Below are positions 1 to 9,000 of a DNA stretch of 9,807 bases, piece by piece. Position numbers and translations under genes: made by a program. Location of the stretch: positions 1 to 9,807 of the forward strand of contig JAGVGV010000210.1 of the NCBI GenBank assembly GCA_020056895.1, written 5' to 3'. Under the pieces are notes generated by a model, which was not told where the DNA came from, did no database searches, and saw only the letters and a program-made list of their open reading frames with translations. The DNA comes from Deltaproteobacteria bacterium. Lineage in GTDB: Bacteria; Desulfobacterota; Desulfarculia; Adiutricales; JAGVGV01. The stretch's first letter is position 1; the number at the start of each line of letters is the position of its first letter.

Positions 1-3000
1 GGAAAACCCGGTATGCCGGCATGTTCCAGGTGGAAACGTACCGCAAGCCCACCTTCGCCCTGACGGTAACCACTGGAGCCACGGAAGCCAAGGACGGCGA
101 CACCCTCGGCGTGGACCTGGGGGCCGTGTATCATTTCGGCGCTCCGGTCAAGGGACGGCCGGCGGAATACGTGGTGACGGCGGAACCGACCGTCCATTCC
201 ATCCCCCGTTATGAAGAATTCATCACCACCGACCTGGTGAGCGCCACCGAGGAAGAAGAAGAATCCTTCGAACCGCTGGCCAAGGGCAAGCTGGATCTGG
301 ATGATTCGGGCAAAGGCCGGTTCCAGTTCCAGGCCGCTCCCGGCCGGAAACCCCGAACCCGGACCTTGACATTGGAAGCCACGGTCACCGACGTGGATGA
401 GCGGACCGTCAGCCAGCGGGCCGCCGTAACGGTCCATCCCGCCTCGTACTACCTGGGTTTGAAAGTGGACCGGTACGTGGTTCAGGCCGGAACCCCCACC
501 CGGTTCCAATACCTGGCGGCCACGCCGGCCGGTGAGGTGCTGGCGGGCAAAAACGCCAAGTTTCAGCTTTACCGCCGGGTCTGGCAGACCGTCCGCCGGA
601 AGGCCGTGGGCGGGTATTATGAATACGTGTCCACGCCCCAGGACACTCTGGTTCAGGAACAGGAAGGGGCCACGGGGAGCAGCCCCGCGGATCTAACCCT
701 GACCCTGCCCCAGGGCGGGTACTATTTTCTGAAGGCGGCGGCCCAGGACGAGGCCGGCCGGCAAGTTGCGACGGCCGTGGATGTGTACGCGTATGGCGCC
801 GGAGCCGCCGGCTGGGAACATTATGACCACGACCGGATCGACCTGATCCCCGACAAGCAGGCGTACCAGCCCGGTGAAACGGCCAAAATCCTGGTGAAAA
901 GCCCCTTCGTCGAAGGCACGGGGCTGCTCACGGTGGAACAATCCGGAGTCCGCCGGAGCCGCCTGTTCACCCTCGACTCCGCTTCCCCGGTTCTGGAAGT
1001 GAAGATCGAACCCGGCGACGCCCCCAACCTGTTCGTTTCGGCGCTTCTGGTCCGAGGCCGGATCGCGGAAAAGCTGGACGAACGGGGCCAGGACGTGGGT
1101 AAACCCGCGTTCAAGGTGGGGTACACGGAACTTACGGTCAAGGATGACAGCCGCAAACTGAAGATCGACGTCACCACCACCGCGCCTCAGGCCAAGCCGG
1201 GCCAGGAAGTGGACGTCACCGTGAAAGTGACCGATCAGGCCGGCCAGCCGGTCCAGGCCGAACTGGCCCTGGCGGTGGCGGACGCGGCCCTGCTCCAGTT
1301 GGCCTCGGAAAACGGATACTATCCCGAAAAACTGTTTTTCGCCCCCAGCCCTCTGGCCGTTTGGACGGCCGACACCCGGCTGAACCTGATCGGCCGGCGA
1401 ACTTACGGCCTCAAGGGCGCTTCGCCGGGCGGCGGCGGCATGGAGGAAGGCGGGGAACGGTTCCGCCGGGAATTCGTTTCCCTTGCGCTCTGGGCGCCTC
1501 ATCTGACCACGGACGCCAACGGCCAGGCTCAGGTGAAGTTCAAGCTGCCGGACAACCTGACCACGTTCAAAATCTTCGCCGTGGGGTCCACCGAAACCGA
1601 TCGGTTCGGCACCGGCACGGCCTCCATCGTGGTGGCCAAACCCCTGCTGATGAAACCGGCTCTGCCCGCTTTTTCGGGCGTGGGCGATGAATATTCGGCC
1701 AACGTGGCCGTTCACAACCTGACCGATCAGACGGGCCAGGTCGAAGTGACCTTGGCGGGCGAAGGCTTCCAGGTGGTCGGCCCGGCCGCCCAATCGATCC
1801 CCTTGGCCGGCCGCGAAAGCAAGGAAGTGGGCTTCAAGGTCAAGGCTCTTGCCGGGTCTCAGGCCGTTTTCCGGTTCACTCTGGCCATGGGCAATGAAAA
1901 GGACGCGGCCGAATTCACCATCCCCACCCGGTACCCCAACCCCCTGATTACCGTGGGCACGTACGGCCGGATGACCGAATCCGTGGGCCAGGCCATCAAG
2001 TTGCCGGCCAACGCGGACCCGGACCGGGGGCATCTGACCGTTACCCTCTCCCCCTCCCTGGCCGGATCGTTCCTGGGCGCCGTGGATTATCTGGCCGTGT
2101 ACCCCCATGCCTGCATGGAACAGAAAACCTCCCGAGCCTGGGGGGACCTGACCCGCGTTGCCTGGCGGACCCGGCTGGGCGGCCAGGAAAAGGACGAACA
2201 AGCAGCCCGGGCGCGGCTGGCTTCGTTCGTGGATGCCCTGGAAAACACCCAGCGGTACGACGGCGGGTTCACGTTCTGGCCCGGAGAAAAGCAGGCCGAT
2301 CCCTATCTGTCGGCCTATGTGGTCCAGTTCCTGTATCACGCCCGGAAAATCAAGGCGGCCGAAGTGCCGGAAGGGATGCTCCGGCGGAGCCAGGATTACC
2401 TGTTCACCGTACTGAAGCAGAATCAATGGCCGTACTGGTACGGTAATGACGAACGCCGGGCCGCGTCCGCCTTCCTGACCATGGTGCTGGCCGAAACCGG
2501 CGAAAGCGTGGACGCCCAGATCGAGGCCCTGTACCAGGTCCGGGACCAGCTTGGAACTCCGGAACTGGCCCTTCTTCTCTACGCCGTATCGGCCGGAGAA
2601 AAAACGCCCTATGCCGGGGAACAGACCAAGGACCTGACCAACCGGCTGTTCGGCCGGGCGGTGATCGCTTCGGGCGAAGTTCATTTTGAAGAAAAAAATT
2701 CACTCACCAGCCTGATGGGTTCGCGGACCCGGACGAACGCGTACGCCCTTCGGGCCATGCTCAAATCCGCGCCCAACGGCCCCCACGTAACCCCCTTGGC
2801 CCGGTGGCTGGCGGCCTCGCGCCAGGAAGGCCATTGGGGCGGCACCCAGGCCAACGCGGCGGCCCTTCTGGCCATGGGCGAATACCTGGAAGCCTTGGAA
2901 AAGGACCAGCCCGACTGCCGCATCCAAGCCCAGATCGACGGCCGGAACATCCTGGAAGGAGTGTTCAAGAGCTACAACGACCCCGCGGTTTCGGCTCAGG

Positions 3001-3581
3001 CGCCCACCCAGGGTCTCACTCCGGGCCAGAAATCCTCCCTGAAGCTCGACTACCAGGGCCAGGGCGCGGCGTACTACCACCTGGCCATGATGTACGCGGC
3101 CAAGGAACCGGACCTCAAACCGTACCAGGCCGGCTTGATTCTGGACCGGACCTACGCCAAGGCAGGGGAACCGGAAGGCAAAACCAGCACCCGGTTCCAG
3201 CGGGGCGACCTGGTGAAGGTGACCGTTACCCTGCTGGCCCCAAGCCAGCGGCACTGGGTGGTGCTCCAGGATTGGCTGCCGGCGGGCCTGGAACCCATCA
3301 ACTTCAACCTGGCCGCCGCGCCCATGCACCTTCAGAACCTGTTGGATTCCGAATCCCGGCCCGAAGAATGGTATCGGCAGTACTGGTACCAGCACCAGGA
3401 AATCGGCTCCGACCATGTTTCGGTGTATGCCCGGGTGGTGCCGGAAGGCGTGTATACCTTCTCGTACCTGACCCGAGCCGTAACGCCCGGCACGTTCATC
3501 GCGCCCGGGTCCACGGCCGAAGAGATGTATCAACCGGAAACGTCGGGCCGGAGCGAAGGAACCCGGATTGAAATCCGGTAG
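1..3581 (+). CDS. Bacterial alpha-2-macroglobulin (YfhM-like), 5'-truncated by the window edge
   Basis: This is a periplasmic protease trap of the bacterial A2M family, which captures attacking proteases through a reactive thioester. The frame is open to the left edge; the first ATG, at 21, lies inside a conserved domain (FQVETYRKPTF), so the true start is upstream. Counting from that ATG (1186 residues): macroglobulin-type beta domains at about 1-270; a bait-region-type domain at about 274-425 (PDKQAYQPGETAKI); a Gly-rich stretch at 470-478; the A2M core at about 488-580 (WAPHLTTDANG, KLPDNLTTFKIFAVGS); and a thioester helical domain at about 650-960. The CxEQ thioester motif is present as CMEQ, with Cys698 (codon 2112-2114) and Gln701. 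A C-terminal domain carries SYLTRAVTPGTF and AEEMYQPE. The family is usually 1500-2000 residues, so several hundred N-terminal residues, including any lipoprotein signal, are missing here. The stop is TAG. The gene overlaps pbpC by 14 bases, the classic yfhM-pbpC pairing. Confidence 0.96.
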   Translation, partial: KTRYAGMFQVETYRKPTFALTVTTGATEAKDGDTLGVDLGAVYHFGAPVKGRPAEYVVTAEPTVHSIPRYEEFITTDLVSATEEEEESFEPLAKGKLDLDDSGKGRFQFQAAPGRKPRTRTLTLEATVTDVDERTVSQRAAVTVHPASYYLGLKVDRYVVQAGTPTRFQYLAATPAGEVLAGKNAKFQLYRRVWQTVRRKAVGGYYEYVSTPQDTLVQEQEGATGSSPADLTLTLPQGGYYFLKAAAQDEAGRQVATAVDVYAYGAGAAGWEHYDHDRIDLIPDKQAYQPGETAKILVKSPFVEGTGLLTVEQSGVRRSRLFTLDSASPVLEVKIEPGDAPNLFVSALLVRGRIAEKLDERGQDVGKPAFKVGYTELTVKDDSRKLKIDVTTTAPQAKPGQEVDVTVKVTDQAGQPVQAELALAVADAALLQLASENGYYPEKLFFAPSPLAVWTADTRLNLIGRRTYGLKGASPGGGGMEEGGERFRREFVSLALWAPHLTTDANGQAQVKFKLPDNLTTFKIFAVGSTETDRFGTGTASIVVAKPLLMKPALPAFSGVGDEYSANVAVHNLTDQTGQVEVTLAGEGFQVVGPAAQSIPLAGRESKEVGFKVKALAGSQAVFRFTLAMGNEKDAAEFTIPTRYPNPLITVGTYGRMTESVGQAIKLPANADPDRGHLTVTLSPSLAGSFLGAVDYLAVYPHACMEQKTSRAWGDLTRVAWRTRLGGQEKDEQAARARLASFVDALENTQRYDGGFTFWPGEKQADPYLSAYVVQFLYHARKIKAAEVPEGMLRRSQDYLFTVLKQNQWPYWYGNDERRAASAFLTMVLAETGESVDAQIEALYQVRDQLGTPELALLLYAVSAGEKTPYAGEQTKDLTNRLFGRAVIASGEVHFEEKNSLTSLMGSRTRTNAYALRAMLKSAPNGPHVTPLARWLAASRQEGHWGGTQANAAALLAMGEYLEALEKDQPDCRIQAQIDGRNILEGVFKSYNDPAVSAQAPTQGLTPGQKSSLKLDYQGQGAAYYHLAMMYAAKEPDLKPYQAGLILDRTYAKAGEPEGKTSTRFQRGDLVKVTVTLLAPSQRHWVVLQDWLPAGLEPINFNLAAAPMHLQNLLDSESRPEEWYRQYWYQHQEIGSDHVSVYARVVPEGVYTFSYLTRAVTPGTFIAPGSTAEEMYQPETSGRSEGTRIEIR
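3556..3560 (+). promoter_or_regulatory. Ribosome binding site AAGGA for pbpC
   Basis: AAGGA lies seven bases before the TTG at 3568, inside the last codons of the A2M gene. It decides the pbpC start: a TTG start there yields a basic N-terminus followed directly by a hydrophobic signal anchor, as expected for PBP1C. No ATG or GTG nearby gives such a fit. The placement suggests translational coupling to A2M. Confidence 0.65.
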
Positions 3582-4032
3582 GCTCCTAAAAACGGCGCGG
3601 TTGGGGCTGGCGGCGGTCTTTGTCGTTCTGGCCCTGACCGCCGCCGGATACCAGGCCCTGGACCTGATCCCCGATCCCCTGGTCCCCCGGCTGGCCGATC
3701 CCCAGGGGTCCACTCGAATCGAAGACCGCCAAGGCCGGTTGATGTACGAATTCGCCGCCGGGTCGGATGACCGACGGCGGTGGACGCCCCTATCCGATTT
3801 CGGGCCTCTGATTCCGGCCGCCGCCCTGGCCGCCGAAGACAGCCGCTTTCTCCATCATCCCGGAGTGGACCCCTTGGCCGTGGTCCGGGCCGTGGGCCAG
3901 AACCTTGGCGCCGGCCGGATCAAAAGCGGGGCCTCGACCATCACCATGCAGCTTGCCCGGGCCCTCCGGCCCGGCCCCCGGACCTGGCGGTCCAAGCTCC
4001 GCGAAACCGTCCTGGCCCTCCGTATTGAATAA
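3568..4032 (+). CDS. pbpC: N-terminal open segment of PBP1C (signal anchor and first half of GT51)
   Basis: This 154-residue product is what ordinary translation from the TTG would make. It has a cationic start (Lys2, Arg5, Lys8, Arg11), a membrane anchor at about 9-29 and the first GT51 motifs: AEDSRFLHHPGVDP with the catalytic-type Glu90, GASTITMQLAR at 121-131, and KLRETVLALRIE at 143-154. It ends before the fourth and fifth GT51 motifs and lacks the transpeptidase domain. Going by family structure, it should not work as a glycosyltransferase; at most it would be a membrane-anchored fragment. It starts within the end of the A2M gene, so the two are almost certainly cotranscribed. Confidence 0.75.
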   Translation: MKSGRLLKTARLGLAAVFVVLALTAAGYQALDLIPDPLVPRLADPQGSTRIEDRQGRLMYEFAAGSDDRRRWTPLSDFGPLIPAAALAAEDSRFLHHPGVDPLAVVRAVGQNLGAGRIKSGASTITMQLARALRPGPRTWRSKLRETVLALRIE

Positions 4033-4125
4033 AGCCATTCCAAGGAAACGATCCTGGAACAGTATCTCAACCGGGTCTCTTGCGGTAACCGGACTCTGGG
4101 ACTGGGCACGGCGGCTTATCTGTAT

Positions 4126-5904
4126 TTGGGCAAAGCCCCCAAGGATGTAACTCCGGCCGAAGCGGCCTTTCTCGTGGCCCTGCCCCGGAGCCCCACCCGC
4201 CTGAACCCGTACAAGAACCCCGAGGACGTCCGAGTCCGGCGGAACTGGATTTTAGGCCGGATGGCGGCTCACGGCTTCATTACCGATGAAGAAGCCCGGC
4301 GCGGCCAGGCCCAGCGGCTCCGGTTGGAACCGAGGAAACCGCCTTTTCACGCCCCCCATTTTTCCCTCATGGTCCGTTCGCGGCTGGCGGACCCCGCCCC
4401 GGCCCTGGTCCGGACCACGCTGGATTTGGAAATCCAGACCGAAGTGGAACGGCTGACCAGCCAGGCCGTGGAAAAAGCCAAGGAAGACGGACAGCTTACT
4501 CAGGCGGCCGTGCTGGTGATGGCTCTTCCTTCCCGCGAAATCCTGGCCTGGGTGGGGTCGGCCGATTTTTACGATCCGGTGGAAGGCCAAAACGACGGAG
4601 TGCAAGCCCTCCGGCAGCCCGGATCGGCGGTCAAACCGCTCACCTACGCCACCGCCTTCGATCTGGGGTTCACCCCGGCCGACCGGATCGACGACGCGCC
4701 CGTGGATTACGGCCTGTCCCGAGGCGTGTACACTCCGGCCAACTACGATGAATCCTTCCACGGCCCGGTCTCGCTCCGGACCGCCCTGGCCAGCTCGCTA
4801 AACGTACCGGCCATCAAGTTGGTCGCGGAGCTGGGCGTGGAAACGGTGTACCGGCGGATGAAGGCGGCGGGGCTCTTGTCGCTGAAACGGGAACCGGATT
4901 TTTACGGTTTGGGGATCACGTTGGGGGGTGGAGAAACCACGCTAGTGCAACTGGCGTCGGCGTACGCCACGCTGGCCTCGGGGGGATCATACCGGGCGCC
5001 CGTGCATCTCCTGCCCTCGCCTTTGGCCGAAGCCGGCGCGAACAAGGATGCGCCCGTGTTTTCTCCTCAGGCCGCGTACCTGGTCACCCACATTTTAAGT
5101 GACGACGCGGCCCGGGCCACCGGCTTCGGCCGCGACAGCCTGTTGGTCCTGCCCTTTCCGGCGGCGGCCAAAACCGGCACCAGCAAGAATTTCCGGGACA
5201 ATTGGTGCGTGGGCTATACGAACCGGTTCCTGGTGGCGGTGTGGGCCGGCAACTTCGACGCCCGGCCCATGGGCCGGGTTTCGGGCATTACCGGCGCCGG
5301 TCCTTTGTGGCGGCGGGTCATGCGGCTGATGGCCGACCAGCTGCCCCCCGAACCCTTCCCCGTACCCGAAGGCCTGGTGGAAGAAACGGTTTGCGCCGAC
5401 AGCGGTCTGATCCCCACGGATTATTGCCCCAACCGGTATCTGGAATGGTTCATGGACCAGCACCGGCCGAAGGGAACCTGCCCGGTCCATGATCCCATCC
5501 GGGCGGCCGGCGCGGCCCTGCCCTCCACCCCCCAGCCGATTCCGGAAAACACGCCGCCAACCGCTTCCCCGCCAGCCGCCGAAACGGGTGAACCCTGGCC
5601 CGGTACACCGACCCGGCCCGCCGGCTTGGCCATTACCCGGCCCCGGCCCGGGGAACGGTACCTTTTGGACCCGGGGATCGACCCCCGTTTCCAGAACCTT
5701 CCGCTCCAGGCCCAGGCGCCGCCGGGCGTGGACACCCTCACCTGGTATATCAACGGCCAGGAAGTGGCCCGGGTTCCGGTCCAAACCCACCCGCCGGCCG
5801 AATGCTTCTGGCCCCTTCGGCTTGGCCGGGCCCAGATCCGTCTGGTCGCCAGCCAAAACGGCCAAACGGTGGCGGAAACTCAGATGGAAATCATGGTGCA
5901 GTAG
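4126..5904 (+). CDS. pbpC: C-terminal segment of PBP1C (rest of GT51, transpeptidase, PBP1C C-terminal domain)
   Basis: This lies in the same frame as the N-terminal segment and is open from 4033. The start at TTG 4126 is only the first start-type codon after the TAA; it falls inside the conserved YLYLGKAP motif with no visible ribosome binding site, and the first in-frame ATG is 4261. In full-length numbering: GT51 motif 5 (TPAEAAFLVALPRSP) at about 194-208; transpeptidase motifs SAVK (Ser353, Lys356), SLN (410-412) and KTGTS (535-539); a Pro-rich linker around 650-690; and a PBP1C C-terminal domain with RPRPGERYLLDPGID and WYINGQEVARV. Family members usually have Ser-Thr at the active-site Ser; here it is Ser-Ala, but the SxxK pattern holds. 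Alone, the fragment would have no membrane anchor or export signal, so it is unlikely to reach the periplasm. An annotation pipeline may list it as a separate gene; it is better read as the distal part of one interrupted gene. Confidence 0.75.
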   Translation: MGKAPKDVTPAEAAFLVALPRSPTRLNPYKNPEDVRVRRNWILGRMAAHGFITDEEARRGQAQRLRLEPRKPPFHAPHFSLMVRSRLADPAPALVRTTLDLEIQTEVERLTSQAVEKAKEDGQLTQAAVLVMALPSREILAWVGSADFYDPVEGQNDGVQALRQPGSAVKPLTYATAFDLGFTPADRIDDAPVDYGLSRGVYTPANYDESFHGPVSLRTALASSLNVPAIKLVAELGVETVYRRMKAAGLLSLKREPDFYGLGITLGGGETTLVQLASAYATLASGGSYRAPVHLLPSPLAEAGANKDAPVFSPQAAYLVTHILSDDAARATGFGRDSLLVLPFPAAAKTGTSKNFRDNWCVGYTNRFLVAVWAGNFDARPMGRVSGITGAGPLWRRVMRLMADQLPPEPFPVPEGLVEETVCADSGLIPTDYCPNRYLEWFMDQHRPKGTCPVHDPIRAAGAALPSTPQPIPENTPPTASPPAAETGEPWPGTPTRPAGLAITRPRPGERYLLDPGIDPRFQNLPLQAQAPPGVDTLTWYINGQEVARVPVQTHPPAECFWPLRLGRAQIRLVASQNGQTVAETQMEIMVQ

Positions 5905-5945
5905 TAAACCCATCCACTCGGCCGATCCGCCGCCTGAACCCCGGT

Positions 5946-5973
5946 TTGCATGGAAAAGCATCAATGGTAAAAT
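5946..5973 (+). promoter_or_regulatory. Possible sigma-70 type promoter for the TPR-CHAT gene
   Basis: TTGCAT (5946-5951) and TAAAAT (5968-5973) are separated by 16 bases. The -10 matches TATAAT at five of six positions and is preceded by TGG, giving an extended -10 (TGnTAAAAT). The -35 is weak, with three of six matches. Transcription would begin near 5980, leaving a leader of about 50 bases. The 128-base gap 5905-6032 shows no other clear element and no convincing terminator for the A2M-pbpC unit. Confidence 0.45.
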
Positions 5974-6032
5974 AGGGGCCAGTTAGGGGGAGCCTTTCCT
6001 TTTCCACGTGCGCTAAAAACGGGGAACCGGCC

Positions 6033-9000
6033 ATGAGCGTTCGGTTTTGTCGCCACGTTCTTTCGGTGTTTCTTGGCCTTTTTTTGGCCTTTTTCTCTTC
6101 CTCCGCCGCTTTCGCCCAAGCCCCCGAACTTGGCCGCGCCGAAACCCTGAACGCCCAGGCCATCGAATGGTATAAACAGGGCCGGTACGCCGAAGCCCGT
6201 GGATTGTTCCAGGAGGTCCTGTCCATTCGGGAAAAGGCTCTGGGGCCGGACCATCCGGACGTGACCAACAGCCTGATAAACCTGGCCGTGACCCACGAAG
6301 CACTAGGCGAATACAGCCAGGCCGAGCCTTTGTACCTCCGATCCCTGGCGGCCCGGGAAAAAGCCTTAGGGCCGGACCACCCCAACGTGGCCTCCAGCTT
6401 GAACAGCCTGGCCTTGGTATACGAAGCCTTGGGCGAATACCCCAAGGCCAAACCCCTCTTGGACCGCGCTTTGGCCATCCGCGAAAAGGCCCTGGGGCCG
6501 GACCACCCGGACGTGGCCCAAAGCCTGAACAATCTGGCCGATTATCACGATACTCTGGGGGATTACGACCAGGCCGAACCTCTGTATCGCCGCGCCCTGG
6601 CGATCATGGAAAAGGTCCACGGCCCGGACCATCCGAACGTGGCCGTCTGCCTGAACAATCTGGCTGGGTTGTACGATACCCGAGGCGACCATGGCCAAGC
6701 CGAGCCGCTCTATCTCCGGTCCCTGGCCATCCGCGAAAAGGTCTTGGGGCCGGATCACCTTCAGGTGGCCACCAGCCTGAACAACCTGGCGGAACTGTAC
6801 CGGGCCGTAGGAAAACACGACCAGGCCGAACCGCTGTACGTCCGGTCCCTGGCCATCCGCGAAAAAGCCCTGGGGCCGGTTCACTCCAGCGTGGCCTTAA
6901 GTCTTAACAATCTGGCGATGCTCTACATGGAGTTGGGCGAATACGACCGGGCCGAACCGCTCTTCAATCGATCCCTGGCCATCCGCGAACAAACCCAAGG
7001 CCTCGATCATGCAGACGCGGCCACCGGATTGAACAACCTGGCCCAACTGCTCCAAAAGAAAAAAAAGTACGACCAAGCGGAACCTTTGTTCCAAAAAACA
7101 TTGGCCGTATACGAAAAGACCCTCGGTCCCGATCACCCCAACGTGGCCCGGGCCCTGAACAATCTGGCCGTGTTGTACGTGGAGATGGGCCTTTTTCACC
7201 AAGCCGAACCTTTGTACCTTCGGGCCATGGGGATTCATGAAAAAACCCTGGGACCGGATCATCCCAACGTGGCCCTGGACCTGAACAACCTGGCCGGCCT
7301 GTACACCAACCTGGGCCAATGGGCCAAGGCGGAAGACGGGTACCGACGTTCCCGAACCATCTGGGAAAAGACCCTGGGGCCGGACCATGCCTATGTCAGC
7401 ACCAACCTGGCCAGCCTGTCTCTGCTATACATGGCCATGGGCCAGCCTCGAAAAGCGCTCGAACCGGCCCTCGCGGCCCAGGCCATTGATACCAAGCTGA
7501 TCGATCAGGTCATGGCTTTTTCCTCGGAAGACCGCAAATTGAAGTACCTGGCCACCAAGCAAGGGGAAATGGAAGCCTTTCTCAGTCTGGCCGCCGGCCC
7601 CCTCCACGAAGACCCCACCGTGGTCCGCGAGGCCCTGAACGTGTGGCTCCAAAGGAAAGGGATCATCCTCGAAGCCCAAAAACGCTTCCAGGAGGCCCTG
7701 GTTTATTCCGACGATCCCGAAGCCGCTAAGGTGCTTCAGAACCTGGCCCAAGTCCGGGGCCGGTTGTCCATCCTGGCTTTTGGCGGCCCGGGCCGGGAAG
7801 GTCCCGAAGCGTACCGACGCCAGAAAGACGAATTGGAACAACAAAAGGACGATCTGGAAGCCCGGCTGGCCCGGATCAGCCGAACCTTCGCCCAGCAAAG
7901 GAAAAAAGCCCGGGCCAACGCGGGGGCCGTGGCCCAAGCCCTGCCCCCGGGGTCCGCGTTGATCGAATTCGCCCGCGTGTTCCGATACCGTTTCGGTGTT
8001 CCGAACCGGGAATCCAAATGGCTGCCCGCCCGGTACCTGGCTTTCACCCTCTTCGCCGGGCCGGAGGGCCGGGTGGAACTGCTGGACCTGGGGCCGGCGG
8101 ACGCCCTGGATTCGTCCGTGGACCAGCTTAAAAAAGCGATCCCGGACCTTAAAAAAGCCAAACAGGCCGAATATCTGGCCAAACAGCTTCACGACCAGGT
8201 TTTCGGGCCCATCGAGGCCAAACTGGATGGCCGCCGGAACCTGTTCATCTCGCCAGATGGCCCCTTAAACCTGATTCCCTTTGAAGTGCTGATGGGGCCG
8301 GACGGCCGGTACCTGATCGAGGACTATACCTTCAACTACCTGGCATCCGGACGGGATGCTTTGGATTTCGGCCAACCCCGAGCCCGATCCGGCCGGCCAT
8401 TGATCTTGGGCGCTCCGGATTTCAACATGAATCCGGCTGGCGGACCGCCGGAACAACCTTCATCCGGCCGGTCCCGGTCCTCCGAATTGCGCGGCCTCAA
8501 GTTCACGCCCCTGCCGGGAACTCTGGCCGAGGTCCAGGCGATTGCGTCGATCCTGGGGGTGCAAACCGTGGACCTCCTGACCGGACCCCTGGCCGGGGAA
8601 CAGGCGCTGAGGCGGTCCGATTCACCCCGGATTCTCCACTTGGCCACCCATGGGTTCTTTCTTTCGGATCAGGACTGGCGGCGGTTGGTGGACCACGGCC
8701 CAAGGGACCTTTCGCCCGACCCGTCCGAGCCTCCGGACCGGATCGAAAATCCGCTGCTCCGATCCGGGCTGGCCCTGGCCGGAGCCAACCAGGTTCTTTC
8801 GGCCTCGGATGACGCCCGAAGCCAGGGACTTCTGACGGCGGAAAAGGTGCTGGACCTGAGGCTTCAGGGGACGGACCTGGTGGTCTTGTCCGCCTGCCAG
8901 ACCGGGTTAGGCGAAGTGAAGAACGGCGAGGGGGTGTACGGCCTGAGGCGGGCCTTTGTCCAGGCCGGAACCAAGGGGCTGGTGATGAGCCTGTGGTCGG

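Larger units (their letters stand above)
3568..5904 (+). pseudogene. pbpC: Penicillin-binding protein 1C, interrupted by an in-frame TAA at codon 155
   Basis: Read through the TAA at 4030-4032, this frame encodes about 778 residues, close to the usual PBP1C length (E. coli PbpC is about 770). PBP1C is an inner-membrane enzyme with a glycosyltransferase (GT51) domain that polymerises lipid II glycan strands and a penicillin-binding transpeptidase-type domain. The family order is complete: signal anchor (residues 9-29), GT51 (about 50-220), transpeptidase (about 290-600) and the PBP1C-specific C-terminal domain (about 690-778). The TAA sits between LALRIE and SHSKETILEQYLNR. The family has three residues between that Glu and the Ser-Lys, and here TAA-Ser-His fills exactly those places, so one sense codon has become TAA with no insertion or deletion. 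All other motifs are intact, so the change is recent, an assembly or base-call error, or tolerated by readthrough. TAA is one substitution from GAA, CAA, AAA or TCA. The true stop is TAG followed at once by TAA. I am sure of the family and of the stop, not of its cause. Confidence 0.9.

Noticed and set aside
693..2684. A 663-codon open frame on the minus strand across the A2M gene
   Set aside because: It lies wholly inside a gene with clear domains. Its product shows no recognisable motif, and such open antisense frames are expected from GC-rich codon use.
2804..3571. A 255-codon plus-strand frame overlapping the end of A2M
   Set aside because: Its Pro/Gly/Arg-rich product is typical of a shifted frame in GC-rich coding DNA; the A2M frame has clear conserved motifs here.
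4126..4261. Translation restart after the pbpC TAA, at TTG 4126 or ATG 4261
   Set aside because: Neither has a convincing ribosome binding site. Both fall inside or after conserved GT51 motifs, and the product would lack the membrane anchor.
6366..7388. Minus-strand open frames with a repeating peptide pattern (VRPQGLFADGQG)
   Set aside because: The pattern is just the antisense of the 126-base TPR repeats. There is no independent start signal or family match.
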